Assembly (NCBI RefSeq): GCF_019399895.1
Contig: NC_091882.1
Location: 4,836,001-4,900,000 of the forward strand
From: Cardiocondyla obscurior
Taxonomy: Eukaryota; Arthropoda; Insecta; Hymenoptera; Formicidae
Direction: 5' to 3'
Length of the DNA: 64,000 nt
The notes under the pieces are model-generated. The model saw only the letters and a program-made list of their open reading frames with translations. It made no database searches and was not told the DNA's origin. Position numbers and translations under genes: made by a program. How positions within the stretch are numbered: position 1 is the first letter of the stretch; the number at the start of each line of letters is the position of its first letter. Of the stretch, positions 31,256 through 47,046 are shown in pieces.

Positions 31256-34200
31256 TTCCTGTAACTCCAATATTATTTACGTTACCCGTCTACAATTCTA
31301 TGCAACAATTGAGAGGTGGAATTAGCAATTTTTAAACTTTAATCGAACTTGTAGTAATTTTTTCATCGATTTTCGTTGTACCGAATTTTGCTAAATTTTA
31401 GATTTTCTTGTATGGTGTAATTTTTCCAAATTATCATTGAGAGTTATTCGATTAGTTTTTTTACTGTTTCATTATTTTCTTAAATAATGTTAAGTAATAT
31501 TTATGCTATACAAGTATCAAATTAATAATTGTTTTTTTCATATTCAAGCAATATAAAATTTCATGTTAGGTCTATGATTCTTAGTGCCAATGTGACATAA
31601 AATATATGTAAAAATTCCTGTAACTTCGATATTAATTACGTTACCCGTCTACAATTTTATGCAACAATTGAGAGGTGGAATTAGCAATTTTCAAACTGTA
31701 ATCGAACTTGTAGTAATATTTTTATCGATTGTCGTTGTACCGACTTTTGCTAAATTTTAGATTTTTTGTATGGTGTAGTTTTTCAAATTATCATTCAGAA
31801 TTATTCGATTAGTTTTTTACTGTTTCATTATTTTTTTACTTAACATTAAGTAATATTTATGCTATACAAGAATCAAATTAATAATTTTCTTTTTCATATT
31901 AAAGCAATATAAAATTTCATGTTAGGTCTATGATTCTTAGTGCCAATGTGACATAAAATATATGTAAAAATTCCTGTAGCTTCGATATTAATTACGTTAC
32001 CCGTCTACAATTTTATGCAACAATTGAGAGGTGGAATTAGCAATTTTTAAACTGTAATCGAACTTGTAGTAATATTTTCATCGACTTTCGTTGTACCGAC
32101 TTTTGCTAAATTTTAGATTTTTTTGTATGGTGTAGTTTTTTCAAATTATCATTCAGAATAATTCGATTAGTTTTTTTACTGTTTCATCATTTTTTTACTT
32201 AATATTAGGTAATATTTATGCTATACAAGTATCAAATTAATAATTTTCTTTTTCATATTAAAGCAATATAAAATTTCATGTTAGGTCTATGATTCTTAGT
32301 GCCAATGTGACATAAAATATATGTAAAAATTCCTGTAGCTTCGATATTAATTACGTTACCCGTCTACAATTTTATGCAACAATTGAGAGGTGGAATTAGC
32401 AATTTTTAAACTTTAATCGAACTTGTAGTAATATTTTCATCGATTTTTGTTGTACCGACTTTTGCTAAATTTTAAATTTTCTTGTATGGTGTAATTTTTC
32501 CAAATTATCATTGAGAGTTATTCGATTAGTTTTTTTACTGTTTCATTATTTTCTTAAATAATGTTAAGTAATATTTATGCTATACAAGTATCAAATTAAT
32601 AGTTTTCTTTTTCATATTCAAGCAATATAAAATTTCATGTTAGGTCTATGATTCTTAATGATAATGTGACATAAAATATATGTAAAAATTCCTGTAGCTT
32701 CGATATTAATTACGTTACCCGTCTACAATTTTATGCAACAATTGAGAGGTGGAATTAGCAATTTTCAAACTGTAATCGAACTTGTAGTAATATTTTTATC
32801 GATTTGTCGTTGTACCGACTTTTGCTAAATTTTAGATTTTTTTGTATGGTGTAGTTTTTTCAAATTATCATTCAGAATAATTCGATTAGTTTTTTTACTG
32901 TTTCATTATTTTTTTACTTAACATTAAGTAATATTTATGCTATACAAGAATCAAATTAATAATTTTCTTTTTCATATTAAAGCAATATAAAATTTCATGT
33001 TAGGTCTATGATTCTTAGTGCCAATGTGACATAAAATATATGTAAAAATTCCTGTAGCTTCGATATTAATTACGTTACCCGTCTACAATTTTATGCAACA
33101 ATTGAGAGGTGGAATTAGGAATTTTTAAACTTTAATCGAACTTGTAGTAATATTTTCATCGATTTCTGTTGTACCGACTTTTGCTAAATTTTAAATTTTC
33201 TTGTATGGTGTAATTTTTCCAAATTATCATTGAGAGTTATTCGATTAGTTTTTTTACTGTTTCATTATTTTCTTAAATAATGTTAAGTAATATTTATGCT
33301 ATACAAGTATCAAATTAATAGTTTTCTTTTTCATATTCAAGCAATATAAAATTTCATGTTAGGTCTATGATTCTTAGTGCCAATGTGACATAAAATATAT
33401 GTAAAAATTCCTGTAGCTTCGATATTAATTACGTTACCCGTCTACAATTTTATGCAACAATTGAGAGGTGGAATTAGCAATTTTTAAACTTTAATCGAAC
33501 TTGTAGTAATATTTTCATCGATTTTTGTTGTACCGACTTTTGCTAAATTTTAAATTTTCTTGTATGGTGTAATTTTTCCAAATTATCATTGAGAGTTATT
33601 CGATTAGTTTTTTTACTGTTTCATTATTTTCTTAAATAATGTTAAGTAATATTTATGCTATACAAGTATCAAATTAATAGTTTTCTTTTTCATATTCAAG
33701 CAATATAAAATTTCATGTTAGGTCTATGATTCTTAGTGATAATGTGACATAAAATATATGTAAAAATTCCTGTAGCTTCGATATTAATTACGTTACCCGT
33801 CTACAATTTTATGCAACAATTGAGAGGTGGAATTAGCAATTTTTAAACTGTAATCGAACTTGTAGTAATATTTTCATCGATTTTTGTTGTACCGACTTTT
33901 GCTAAATTTTAAATTTTCTAGTATGGTGTAGTTTTTTCAAATTATCATTCAGAAATATTCGATTAGTTTTTTTACTGTTTCATTATTTTTTTACATAATA
34001 TTAAGTAATATTTATGCTATACAAGTATCAAATTAATAATTTTCTTTTTCATATTCAAGCAATATAAAATTTCATGTTAGGTCTATGATTCTTAGTGCCA
34101 ATGTGACATAAAATATACGTAAAAATTCCTGTAGCTTTAATAATAATTACGTTACCCGTCTACAATTTTATGCAACAATTGAGAGGTGGAATTAGAAATT

Positions 34201-34484
34201 TTTAAACTTTAATCGAACTTGTAGTAATTTTTTCATCGATTTTCGTTGTACCGAAATTTGCTAATTTTTAGATTTTCTTGTATGGTGTAATTTTTCCAAA
34301 TTATCATTGAGAGTTATTCGATTAGTTTTTTTACTGTTTCATTATTTTCTTAAATAATGTTAAGTAATATTTATGCTATACAAGTATCAAATTAATAATT
34401 GTTTTTATCATGTTCAAGCAATATAAAATTTTATGTTAGGTCTATGATTCTTAATGCCAATGTGACATAAAATATTTGTAAAAG

Positions 34485-35920
34485 TTCCTGTAGCTTCGAT
34501 ATTAATTTCGTTTTCCATCTACAATTTCGTACAATTATTTGTAGGATGAATTACCAACTCTTAGACTTCAAATGAAATTGCAGTAATATTTTCATGGATT
34601 TTCGTTGTACTAATTTTTGCTAAATTTTAGATTCTGTAGTATGATGTAGTTTTTCCAAATTATCATTAAGCGTTATTCGATTGTTTTTTTCACTATTTCT
34701 TTATTTTCTAAAACGTTATTAGGATATATTTATGCTATACTAGTATCAAACTAATAAATGTTATTTTTAAAACTTAGGCAATATTTAATTTCATGTGAAT
34801 ATGATGTTTTCTGATGCCGACATTGGTTTATGGCTTAATTTGATATTAATATTGTTATTATTTGCGTTGTTGCTGTACAATTCTGCTTTGCAATTTGAAG
34901 TTTAGATAAACAAATGTTAAATAAAAAAATAGTGCTTTGCACAAGTGAATTATTCCAAAGCCAAACTTATATGGTTTGAGTATTAACATTACAATGCTAA
35001 AGATACAGTAATGTGATAATAATACTTTTTGCTATTATCTCTGCGCTTTGATTTTACTTTTTCGTCATTATGCAATTATTCTGAGTTATACTTATCACAT
35101 TTTTCTGAATTGTACCGTAATAAATTTTTTTTCAAGACATTTGTTTTCAGAGACTAACTACTTTGAATTGTCTCTAATATTCGTAAACTTTTTTAACACA
35201 CCGGGACAGTCACCGACAAAGCGTAATCTCTCGAGCATTTTTTAACCTTCGTATATTTCAGAATATGTAGAAAATCTTTCCTCGAAAGAAGGTATCCTTT
35301 CGATGTATAACCTACCAAATTTCGACTTTTTACTCACTGCGTAATATATGCGATTTTCTCAGTCGATTGTTTTAAGACTCATTCCCTCTTTACTCTTGTT
35401 TATGTGTCGTCTATTTGTATAGAAATATCTGCTCCTCAATTCCGATGTTTGCACGATGTGCTTTTGTGCGGCACGCGCGATTTTGTTCTAAGTATCACTA
35501 CGCGACGATGTACGGGTTTCAGTTAGTAGTCGCGAGCACGCCCTCGAGCAAGCAGCGGCCAGACGATGAACTTGCTACCGACACAATACAGGTTGCAAAA
35601 GGAGTGAATGTTCCGCACAAGCTTTAAATTCTAGAAATATACTTCGAGCTCATAACAAAATGATTTAAGGGTTGACAGATTCATGAAATGACATTTGAAA
35701 CCAAAAAATATTTGATTAAAGTTTACAATGCCAATTGATATACATAGAACACTTATTAATAGACAACTGTTAATGCGTCACAAAATGAAACGGGTATAGA
35801 TCATATTAGACTATAATAACAGCACAAGATAGTTCAAAAGTTTAACTATAGTGATAACTTTAGATTTTAGAACGAAATGTGGCACATTGCCTCAGATATG
35901 CCTTAAATTATTTGTATAAA
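34485..35920 (+). repeat. Diverged satellite block, copy 5 (1,436 bp)
   Basis: Bounded by register marks at 34485 and 35921; nine regular monomers separate it from copy 4. It carries CAATTCCGATG in place of CAATTGCGATG, shared with copies 6 and 7, marking them as a recent lineage. Confidence 0.88.
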
Positions 35921-37715
35921 TTCCTGTAACTCCAATATTAATTACGTTACCCGTCTACAATTTTATGCAACAATTGAGAGGTGGAATTAGCAATTTTTAA
36001 ACTTTAATCGAACATGTACTAATTTTTTCATCGATTTTCGTTGTACCGAAATTTGCTAAATTTTAGATTTTCTTGTATGGTGTTATACTTCCAAATTATC
36101 ATTGAGAGTAATTCGATTAGTTTTTTTACTGTTTCATTATTTTTTTACTTAACATTAAGTAATATTTATGCTATACAAGAATCAAATTAATAATTTTCTT
36201 TTTCATATTAAAGCAATATAAAATTTCATGTTAGGTCTATGATTCTTAGTGCCAATGTGACATAAAATATATGTAAAAATTCCTGTAGCTTCGATATTAA
36301 TTACGTTACCCGTCTACAATTTTATGCAACAATTGAGAGGTGGAATTAGCAATTTTTAAACTTTAATCGAACTTGTAGTAATATTTTCATCGATTTTCGT
36401 TGTACCGACTTTTGCTAAATTTTAGATTTTCTTGTATGGTGTAGTTTTTTCAAATTATCATTTAGAAATATTCGATTAGTTATTTTACTGTTTCATTATT
36501 TTTTTACATAATATTAAGTAATATTTATGCTATACAAGAATCAAATTAATAATTTTCTTTTTCATATTAAAGCAATATAAAATTTCATGTTAGGTCTATG
36601 ATTCTTAGTGCCAATGTGACATAAAAAATATGTAAAAATTCCTGTAGCTTCGATATTAATTACGTTACCCGTCTACAATTTTATGCAACAATTGAGAGGT
36701 GGAATTAGCAATTTTTAAACTTTAATCGAACTTGTAGTAATATTTTCATCGATTTTTGTTGTACCGACTTTTGCTAAATTTTAAATTTTCTTGTATGGTG
36801 TAATTTTTCCAAATTATCATTGAGAGTTATTCGATTAGTTTTTTTACTGTTTCATTATTTTCTTAAATAATGTTAAGTAATATTTATGCTATACAAGTAT
36901 CAAATTAATAATTGTTTTTTTCATATTCAAGCAATATAAAATTTCATGTTAGGTCTATGATTCTTAGTGCCAATGTGACATAAAATATATGTAAAAATTC
37001 CTGTAGCTTCGATAATAATTACGTTACCCGTCTACAATTTTATGCAACAATTGAGAGGTGGAATTAGAAATTTTTAAACTTTAATCGAACTTGTAGTAAT
37101 ATTTTCATCGATTTTTGTTTTACCGAATTTTGCTAAATTTTAGATTTTCTTGTATGGTGTTATTCTTCCAAATTATCATTGAGAGTTATTCGATTAATTT
37201 TTTTACTGTTTCATTATTTTCTTAAATAATGTTAAGTAATATTTATGCTATACAAGTATCAAATTAATAATTTTCTTTTTCATATTCAAGCAATATATAA
37301 TTTCATGTTAGGTCTATGATTCTTAGTGCCAATATGACATAAAATATATGTAAAAATTCCTGTAGCTTCGATATTAATTACGTTACCCGTCTACAATTTT
37401 ATGCAACAATTGAAAGGTGGAATTAGCAATTTTTAAACTTTAATCGAACTTGTAGTAATATTTTCATCGATTTTCGTTGTACCGAAATTTGCTAATTTTT
37501 AGATTTTTTTGTATGGTGTAATTTTTCCAAATTATCATTGAGAGTTATTCGATTAGTTTTTTTACTGTTTCATTATTTTCTTAAATAATGTTAAGTAATA
37601 TTTATGCTATACAAGTATCAAATTAATAATTGTTTTTATCATGTTCAAGCAATATAAAATTTTATGTTAGGTCTATGATTCTTAATGCCAATGTGACATA
37701 AAATATTTGTAAAAG

Positions 37716-39151
37716 TTCCTGTAGCTTCGATATTAATTTCGTTATCCATCTACAATTTCGTACAATTATTTGTAGGATGAATTACCAACTCTTAGACTTC
37801 AAATGAAATTGCAGTAATATTTTCATGGATTTTCGTTGTACTAATTTTTGCTAAATTTTAGATTCTGTAGTATGATGTAGTTTTTCCAAATTATCATTAA
37901 GCGTTATTCGATTGTTTTTTTCACTATTTCTTTATTTTCTAAAACGTTATTAGGATATATTTATGCTATACTAGTATCAAACTAATAAATGTTATTTTTA
38001 AAACTTAGGCAATATTTAATTTCATGTGAATATGATGTTTTCTGATGCCGACATTGGTTTATGGCTTAATTTGATATTAATATTGTTATTATTTGCGTTG
38101 TTGCTGTACAATTCTGCTTTGCAATTTGAAGTTTAGATAAACAAATGTTAAATAAAAAAATAGTGCTTTGCACAAGTGAATTATTCCAAAGCCAAACTTA
38201 TATGGTTTGAGTATTAACATTACAATGCTAAAGATACAGTAATGTGATAATAATACTTTTTGCTATTAACTCTGCGCTTTGATTTTACTTTTTCGTCATT
38301 ATGCAATTATTCTGAGTTATACTTATCACATTTTTCTGAATTGTACCGTAATAAATTTTTTTTCAAGACATTTGTTTTCAGAGACTAACTACTTTGAATT
38401 GTCTCTAATATTCGTAAACTTTTTTAACACACCGGGACAGTCACCGACAAAGCGTAATCTCTCGAGCATTTTTTAACCTTCGTATATTTCAGAATATGTA
38501 GAAAATCTTTCCTCGAAAGAAGGTATCCTTTCGATGTATAACCTACCAAATTTCGACTTTTTACTCACTGCGTAATATATGCGATTTTCTCAGTCGATTG
38601 TTTTAAGACTCATTCCCTCTTTACTCTTGTTTATGTGTCGTCTATTTGTATAGAAATATCTGCTCCTCAATTCCGATGTTTGCACGATGTGCTTTTGTGC
38701 GGCACGCGCGATTTTGTTCTAAGTATCACTACGCGACGATGTACGGGTTTCAGTTAGTAGTCGCGAGCACGCCCTCGAGCAAGCAGCGGCCAGACGATGA
38801 ACTTGCTACCGACACAATACAGGTTGCAAAAGGAGTGAATGTTCCGCACAAGCTTTAAATTCTAGAAATATACTTCGAGCTCATAACAAAATGATTTAAG
38901 GGTTGACAGATTCATGAAATGACATTTGAAACCAAAAAATATTTGATTAAAGTTTACAATGCCAATTGATATACATAGAACACTTATTAATAGACAACTG
39001 TTAATGCGTCACAAAATGAAACGGGTATAGATCATATTAGACTATAATAACAGCACAAGATAGTTCAAAAGTTTAACTATAGTGATAACTTTAGATTTTA
39101 GAACGAAATGTGGCACATTGCCTCAGATATGCCTTAAATTATTTGTATAAA
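37716..39151 (+). repeat. Diverged satellite block, copy 6 (1,436 bp)
   Basis: Bounded by register marks at 37716 and 39152; five regular monomers separate it from copy 5. It shares the CAATTCCGATG variant with copies 5 and 7. Confidence 0.88.
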
Positions 39152-42100
39152 TTCCTGTAACTCCAATATTAATTACGTTACCCGTCTACAATTTTATGCA
39201 ACAATTGAGAGGTGGAATTAGCAATTTTTAAACTTTAATCGAACATGTACTAATTTTTTCATCGATTTTCGTTGTACCGAAATTTGCTAAATTTTAGATT
39301 TTCTTGTATGGTGTTATACTTCCAAATTATCATTGAGAGTAATTCGATTAGTTTTTTTACTGTTTCATTATTTTTTTACTTAACATTAAGTAATATTTAT
39401 GCTATACAAGAATCAAATTAATAATTTTCTTTTTCATATTAAAGCAATATAAAATTTCATGTTAGGTCTATGATTCTTAGTGCCAATGTGACATAAAATA
39501 TATGTAAAAATTCCTGTAGCTTCGATATTAATTACGTTACCCGTCTACAATTTTATGCAACAATTGAGAGGTGGAATTAGCAATTTTTAAACTTTAATCG
39601 AACTTGTAGTAATATTTTCATCGATTTTCGTTGTACCGACTTTTGCTAAATTTTAAATTTTCTTGTATGGTGTAATTTTTCCAAATTATCATTGAGAGTT
39701 ATTCGATTAGTTTTTTTACTGTTTCATTATTTTCTTAAATAATGTTAAGTAATATTTATGCTATACAAGTATCAAATTAATAATTGTTTTTTTCATATTC
39801 AAGCAATATAAAATTTCATGTTAGGTCTATGATTCTTAGTGCCAATGTGACATAAAATATATGTAAAAATTCCTGTAGCTTCGATATTAATTACGTTACC
39901 CGTCTACAATTTTATGCAACAATTGAGAGGTGGAATTAGAAATTTTTAAACTTTAATCGAACTTGTAGTAATATTTTCATCGATTTTCGTTTTACCGAAT
40001 TTTGCTAAATTTTAGATTTTCTTGTATGGTGTTATTCTTCCAAATTATCATTGAGAGTTATTCGATTAGTTTTTTTACTGTTTCATTATTTTCTTAAACA
40101 ATGTTAAGTAATATTTATGCTATACAAGTATCAAATTAATAATTTTCTTTTTCATATTCAAGCAATATATAATTTCATGTTAGGTCTATGATTCTTAGTG
40201 CAAATGTGACATAAAATATATGTAAAAATTCCTGTAGCTTCGATATTAATTACGTTACCCGTCTACAATTTTATGCAACAATTGAAAGGTGGAATTAGCA
40301 ATTTTTAAACTTTAATCGAACTTGTAGTAATATTTTCATCGATTTTCGTTGTACCGACTTTTGCTAAATTTTAGATTTTCTTGTATGGTGTAGTTTTTTC
40401 AAATTATCATTTAGAAATATTCGATTAGTTATTTTACTGTTTCATTATTTTTTTACATAATATTAAGTAATATTTATGCTATACAAGTATCAAATTATTA
40501 ATTTTCTTTTTCATATTCAAGCAATATAAAATTTCATGTTAGGTCTATGATTCTTAGTGCCAATGTGACATAAAATATATGTAAAAGTTCCTGTAGCTTC
40601 GATATTAATTACGTTACCCGTCTACAATTTTATGCAACAATTGAAAGGTGGAATTAGCAATTTTTAAACTTTAATCGAACTTGTAGTAATATTTTCATCG
40701 ATTTTTGTTGTACCGACTTTTGCTAAATTTTAAATTTTCTTGTATGGTGTAGTTTTTTCAAATTGTCATTTAGAAATATTCGATTAGTTATTTTACTGTT
40801 TCATTATTTTTTACATAATATTAAGTAATATTTATGCTATACAAGTATCAAATTAATAATTTTCTTTTTCATATTCAAGCAATATAAAATTTCATGTTAG
40901 GTCTATGATTCTTAGTGCCAATGTGACATAAAATATATGTAAAAATTCCTGTAGCTTCGATATTAATTACGTTACCCGTCTACAATTTTATGCAACAATT
41001 GAGAGGTGGAATTAGCAATTTTTAAACTTTAATCGAACTTGTAGTAATATTTTCATCGATTTTCGTTGTACCGACTTTTGCTAAATTTTAGATTTTCTTG
41101 TATGGTGTAGTTTTTTCAAATTATCATTTAGAAATATTCGATTAGTTATTTTACTGTTTCATTATTTTTTTACATAATATTAAGTAATATTTATGCTATA
41201 CAAGTATCAAATTAATAATTTTCTTTTTCATATTCAAGCAATATAAAATTTCATGTTAGGTCTATGATTCTTAGTGCCAATGTGACATAAAATATATGTA
41301 AAAATTCCTGTAGCTTCGATATTAATTACGTTACCCGTCTACAATTTTATGCAACAATTGAGAGGTGGAATTAGCAATTTTTAAACTTTAATCGAACTTG
41401 TAGTAATATTTTCATCGATTTTTGTTGTACCGACTTTTGCTAAATTTTAAATTTTCTTGTATGGTGTAATTTTTCCAAATTATCATTGAGAGTTATTCGA
41501 TTAGTTTTTTTACTGTTTCATTATTTTCTTAAATAATGTTAAGTAATATTTATGCTATACAAGTATCAAATTAATAATTGTTTTTTTCATATTCAAGCAA
41601 TATAAAATTTCATGTTAAGTCTATGATTCTTAGTGCCAATGTGACATAAAATATATGTAAAAATTCCTGTAGCTTCGATATTAATTACGTTACCCGTGTA
41701 CAATTTTATGCAACAATTGAGAGGTGGAATTAGCAATTTTTAAACTTTAATCGAACTTGTAGTAATATTTTCATCGATTTTCGTTGTACCGACTTTTGCT
41801 AAATTTTAGATTTTTTTGTATGGTGTAGTTTTTTCAAATTATCATTCAGAAATATTCGATTAGTTTTTTTACTGTTTCATTATTTTTTTACATAATATTA
41901 AGTAATATTTATGCTATACAAGTATCAAATTAATAATTTTCTTTTTCATATTCAAGCAATATAAAATTTCATGTTAGGTCTATGATTCTTAGTGCCAATG
42001 TGACATAAAATATACGTAAAAATTCCTGTAGCTTTGATAATAATTACGTTACCCGTCTACAATTTTATGCAACAATTGAGAGGTGGAATTAGAAATTTTT

Positions 42101-42381
42101 AAACTTTAATCGAACTTGTAGTAATTTTTTCATCGATTTTCGTTGTACCGAAATTTGCTAAATTTTAGATTTTCTTGTATGGTGTAATTTTTCCAAATTA
42201 TCATTGAGAGTTATTCGATTAGTTTTTTTACTGTTTCATTATTTTCTTAAATAATGTTAAGTAATATTTATGCTATACAAGTATCAAATTAATAATTGTT
42301 TTTATCATGTTCAAGCAATATAAAATTTTATGTTAGGTCTATGATTCTTAATGCCAATGTGACATAAAATATTTGTAAAAG

Positions 42382-43817
42382 TTCCTGTAGCTTCGATATT
42401 AATTTCGTTATCCATCTACAATTTCGTACAATTATTTGTAGGATGAATTACCAACTCTTAGACTTCAAATGAAATTGCAGTAATATTTTCATGGATTTTC
42501 GTTGTACTAATTTTTGCTAAATTTTAGATTCTGTAGTATGATGTAGTTTTTCCAAATTATCATTAAGCGTTATTCGATTGTTTTTTTCACTATTTCTTTA
42601 TTTTCTAAAACGTTATTAGGATATATTTATGCTATACTAGTATCAAACTAATAAATGTTATTTTTAAAACTTAGGCAATATTTAATTTCATGTGAATATG
42701 ATGTTTTCTGATGCCGACATTGGTTTATGGCTTAATTTGATATTAATATTGTTATTATTTGCGTTGTTGCTGTACAATTCTGCTTTGCAATTTGAAGTTT
42801 AGATAAACAAATGTTAAATAAAAAAATAGTGCTTTGCACAAGTGAATTATTCCAAAGCCAAACTTATATGGTTTGAGTATTAACATTACAATGCTAAAGA
42901 TACAGTAATGTGATAATAATACTTTTTGCTATTAACTCTGCGCTTTGATTTTACTTTTTCGTCATTATGCAATTATTCTGAGTTATACTTATCACATTTT
43001 TCTGAATTGTACCGTAATAAATTTTTTTTCAAGACATTTGTTTTCAGAGACTAACTACTTTGAATTGTCTCTAATATTCGTAAACTTTTTTAACACACCG
43101 GGACAGTCACCGACAAAGCGTAATCTCTCGAGCATTTTTTAACCTTCGTATATTTCAGAATATGTAGAAAATCTTTCCTCGAAAGAAGGTATCCTTTCGA
43201 TGTATAACCTACCAAATTTCGACTTTTTACTCACTGCGTAATATATGCGATTTTCTCAGTCGATTGTTTTAAGACTCATTCCCTCTTTACTCTTGTTTAT
43301 GTGTCGTCTATTTGTATAGAAATATCTGCTCCTCAATTCCGATGTTTGCACGATGTGCTTTTGTGCGGCACGCGCGATTTTGTTCTAAGTATCACTACGC
43401 GACGATGTACGGGTTTCAGTTAGTAGTCGCGAGCACGCCCTCGAGCAAGCAGCGGCCAGACGATGAACTTGCTACCGACACAATACAGGTTGCAAAAGGA
43501 GTGAATGTTCCGCACAAGCTTTAAATTCTAGAAATATACTTCGAGCTCATAACAAAATGATTTAAGGGTTGACAGATTCATGAAATGACATTTGAAACCA
43601 AAAAATATTTGATTAAAGTTTACAATGCCAATTGATATACATAGAACACTTATTAATAGACAACTGTTAATGCGTCACAAAATGAAACGGGTATAGATCA
43701 TATTAGACTATAATAACAGCACAAGATAGTTCAAAAGTTTAACTATAGTGATAACTTTAGATTTTAGAACGAAATGTGGCACATTGCCTCAGATATGCCT
43801 TAAATTATTTGTATAAA
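42382..43817 (+). repeat. Diverged satellite block, copy 7 (1,436 bp)
   Basis: Bounded by register marks at 42382 and 43818; nine regular monomers separate it from copy 6. The downstream flank repeats the variants that follow copies 5 and 6. Confidence 0.88.
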
Positions 43818-46800
43818 TTCCTGTAACTCCAATATTAATTACGTTACCCGTCTACAATTTTATGCAACAATTGAGAGGTGGAATTAGCAATTTTTAAACT
43901 TTAATCGAACATGTACTAATTTTTTCATCGATTTTCGTTGTACCGAAATTTGCTAAATTTTAGATTTTCTTGTATGGTGTTATACTTCCAAATTATCATT
44001 GAGAGTAATTCGATTAGTTTTTTTACTGTTTCATTATTTTTTTACTTAACATTAAGTAATATTTATGCTATACAAGAATCAAATTAATAATTTTCTTTTT
44101 CATATTAAAGCAATATAAAATTTCATGTTAGGTCTATGATTCTTAGTGCCAATGTGACATAAAATATATGTAAAAATTCCTGTAGCTTCGATATTAATTA
44201 CGTTACCCGTCTACAATTTTATGCAACAATTGAGAGGTGGAATTAGCAATTTTTAAACTTTAATCGAACTTGTAGTAATATTTTCATCGATTTTCGTTGT
44301 ACCGACTTTTGCTAAATTTTAGATTTTCTTGTATGGTGTAGTTTTTTCAAATTATCATTTAGAAATATTCGATTAGTTATTTTACTGTTTCATTATTTTT
44401 TTACATAATATTAAGTAATATTTATGCTATACAAGTATCAAATTAATAATTTTCTTTTTCATATTCAAGCAATATAAAATTTCATGTTAGGTCTATGATT
44501 CTTAGTGCCAATGTGACATAAAATATATGTAAAAATTCCTGTAGCTTCGATATTAATTACGTTACCCGTCTACAATTTTATGCAACAATTGAGAGGTGGA
44601 ATTAGAAATTTTTAAACTTTAATCGAACTTGTAGTAATATTTTCATCGATTTTCGTTGTACCGAATTTTGCTAAATTTTAGATTTTCTTGTATGGTGTTA
44701 TTCTTCCAAATTATCATTGAGAGTTATTCGATTAGTTTTTTTACTGTTTCATTATTTTTTTACTTAATGTTAAGTAATATTTATGCTATACAAGTATCAA
44801 ATTAATAATTTTCTTTTTCATATTCAAGCAATATAAAATTTCATGTTAGGTCTATGATTCTTAGTGCCAATGTGACATAAAATATATGTAAAAATTCCTG
44901 TAGCTTCGATATTAATTACGTTACCCGTCTACAATTTTATGCAACAATTGAGAGGTGGAATTAGCAATTTTTAAACTTTAATCGAACTTGTAGTAATATT
45001 TTCATCGATTTTTGTTGTACCGACTTTTGCTAAATTTTAAATTTTCTTGTATGGTGTAATTTTTCCAAATTATCATTGAGAGTTATTCGATTAGTTTTTT
45101 TACTGTTTCATTATTTTCTTAAATAATGTTAAGTAATATTTATGCTATACAAGTATCAAATTAATAATTGTTTTTTTCATATTCAAGCAATATAAAATTT
45201 CATGTTAGGTCTATGATTCTTAGTGCCAATGTGACATAAAATATATGTAAAAATTCCTGTAGCTTCGATATTAATTACGTTACCCGTCTACAATTTTATG
45301 CAACAATTGAGAGGTGGAATTAGCAATTTTTAAACTTTAATCGAACTTGTAGTAATATTTTCATCGATTTTCGTTGTACCGAATTTTGCTAAATTTTAGA
45401 TTTTCTTGTATGGTGTTATTCTTCCAAATTATCATTGAGAGTTATTCGATTAGTTTTTTTACTGTTTCATTATTTTCTTAAATAATGTTAAGTAATATTT
45501 ATGCTATACAAGTATCAAATTAATAATTTTCTTTTTCATATTCAAGCAATATAAAATTTCATGTTAGGTCTATGATTCTTAGTGCCAATGTGACATAAAA
45601 TATATGTAAAAATTCCTGTAGCTTCGATATTAATTACGTTACCCGTCTACAATTTTATGCAACAATTGAAAGGTGGAATTAGCAATTTTTAAACTTTAAT
45701 CGAACTTGTAGTAATATTTTCATCGATTTTCGTTGTACCGACTTTTGCTAAATTTTAGATTTTCTTGTATGGTGTAGTTTTTTCAAATTATCATTTAGAA
45801 ATATTCGATTAGTTATTTTACTGTTTCATTATTTTTTTACATAATATTAAGTAATATTTATGCTATACAAGTATCAAATTAATAATTTTCTTTTTCATAT
45901 TCAAGCAATATAAAATTTCATGTTAGGTCTATGATTCTTAGTGCCAATGTGACATAAAATATATGTAAAAATTCCTGTAGCTTCGATATTAATTACGTTA
46001 CCCGTCTACAATTTTATGCAACAATTGAGAGGTGGAATTAGCAATTTTTAAACTTTAATCGAACTTGTAGTAATATTTTCATCGATTTTCGTTGTACCGA
46101 CTTTTGCTAAATTTTAGATTTTCTTGTATGGTGTAGTTTTTTCAAATTATCATTCAGAATAATTCGATTAGTTTTTTTACTGTTTCATCATTTTTTTACT
46201 TAATATTAAGTAATATTTATGCTATACAAGTATCAAATTAATAATTTTTTTTTTCATATTCAAGCAATATATAATTTCATGTTAGGTCAATGATTCTTAG
46301 TGCAAATGTGACATAAAATATATGTAAAAATTCCTGTAGCTTCGATATTAATTACGTTACCCGTCTACAATTTTATGCAACAATTGAAAGGTGGAATTAG
46401 CAATTTTTAAACTTTAATCGAACTTGTAGTAATATTTTCATCGATTTTCGTTGTACCGACTTTTGCTAAATTTTAGATTTTCTTGTATGGTGTAGTTTTT
46501 TCAAATTATCATTTAGAAATATTCGATTAGTTATTTTACTGTTTCATTATTTTTTTACATAATATTAAGTAATATTTATGCTATACAAGTATCAAATTAA
46601 TAATTTTCTTTTTCATATTCAAGCAATATAAAATTTCATGTTAGGTCTATGATTCTTAGTGCAAATGTGACATAAAATATATGTAAAAATTCCTGTAGCT
46701 TTGATATTAATTACGTTACCCGTCTACAATTTTATGCAACAATTAAGAGGTGGAATTAGCAATTTTTAAATTTTAATCGAACTTGCAGTAATATTTTCAT

Positions 46801-47046
46801 CGATTTTCGTTTTACCGAATTTTGCTAAATTTTAGATTTTCTTGTATGGTGTTATTCTTCCAAATTATCATTGAGTTATTCGATTAGTTTTTTTACTGTT
46901 TCATTATTTTCTTAAATAATGTTAAGTAATATTTATGCTATACAAGTATCAAACTAATAATTGTTTTTTTCCTGTTCAAGCAATATAAAATTTCATGTTA
47001 GGTCTATGATTTTTAGTGCCAATGTGACATAAAATATTTGTAAAAG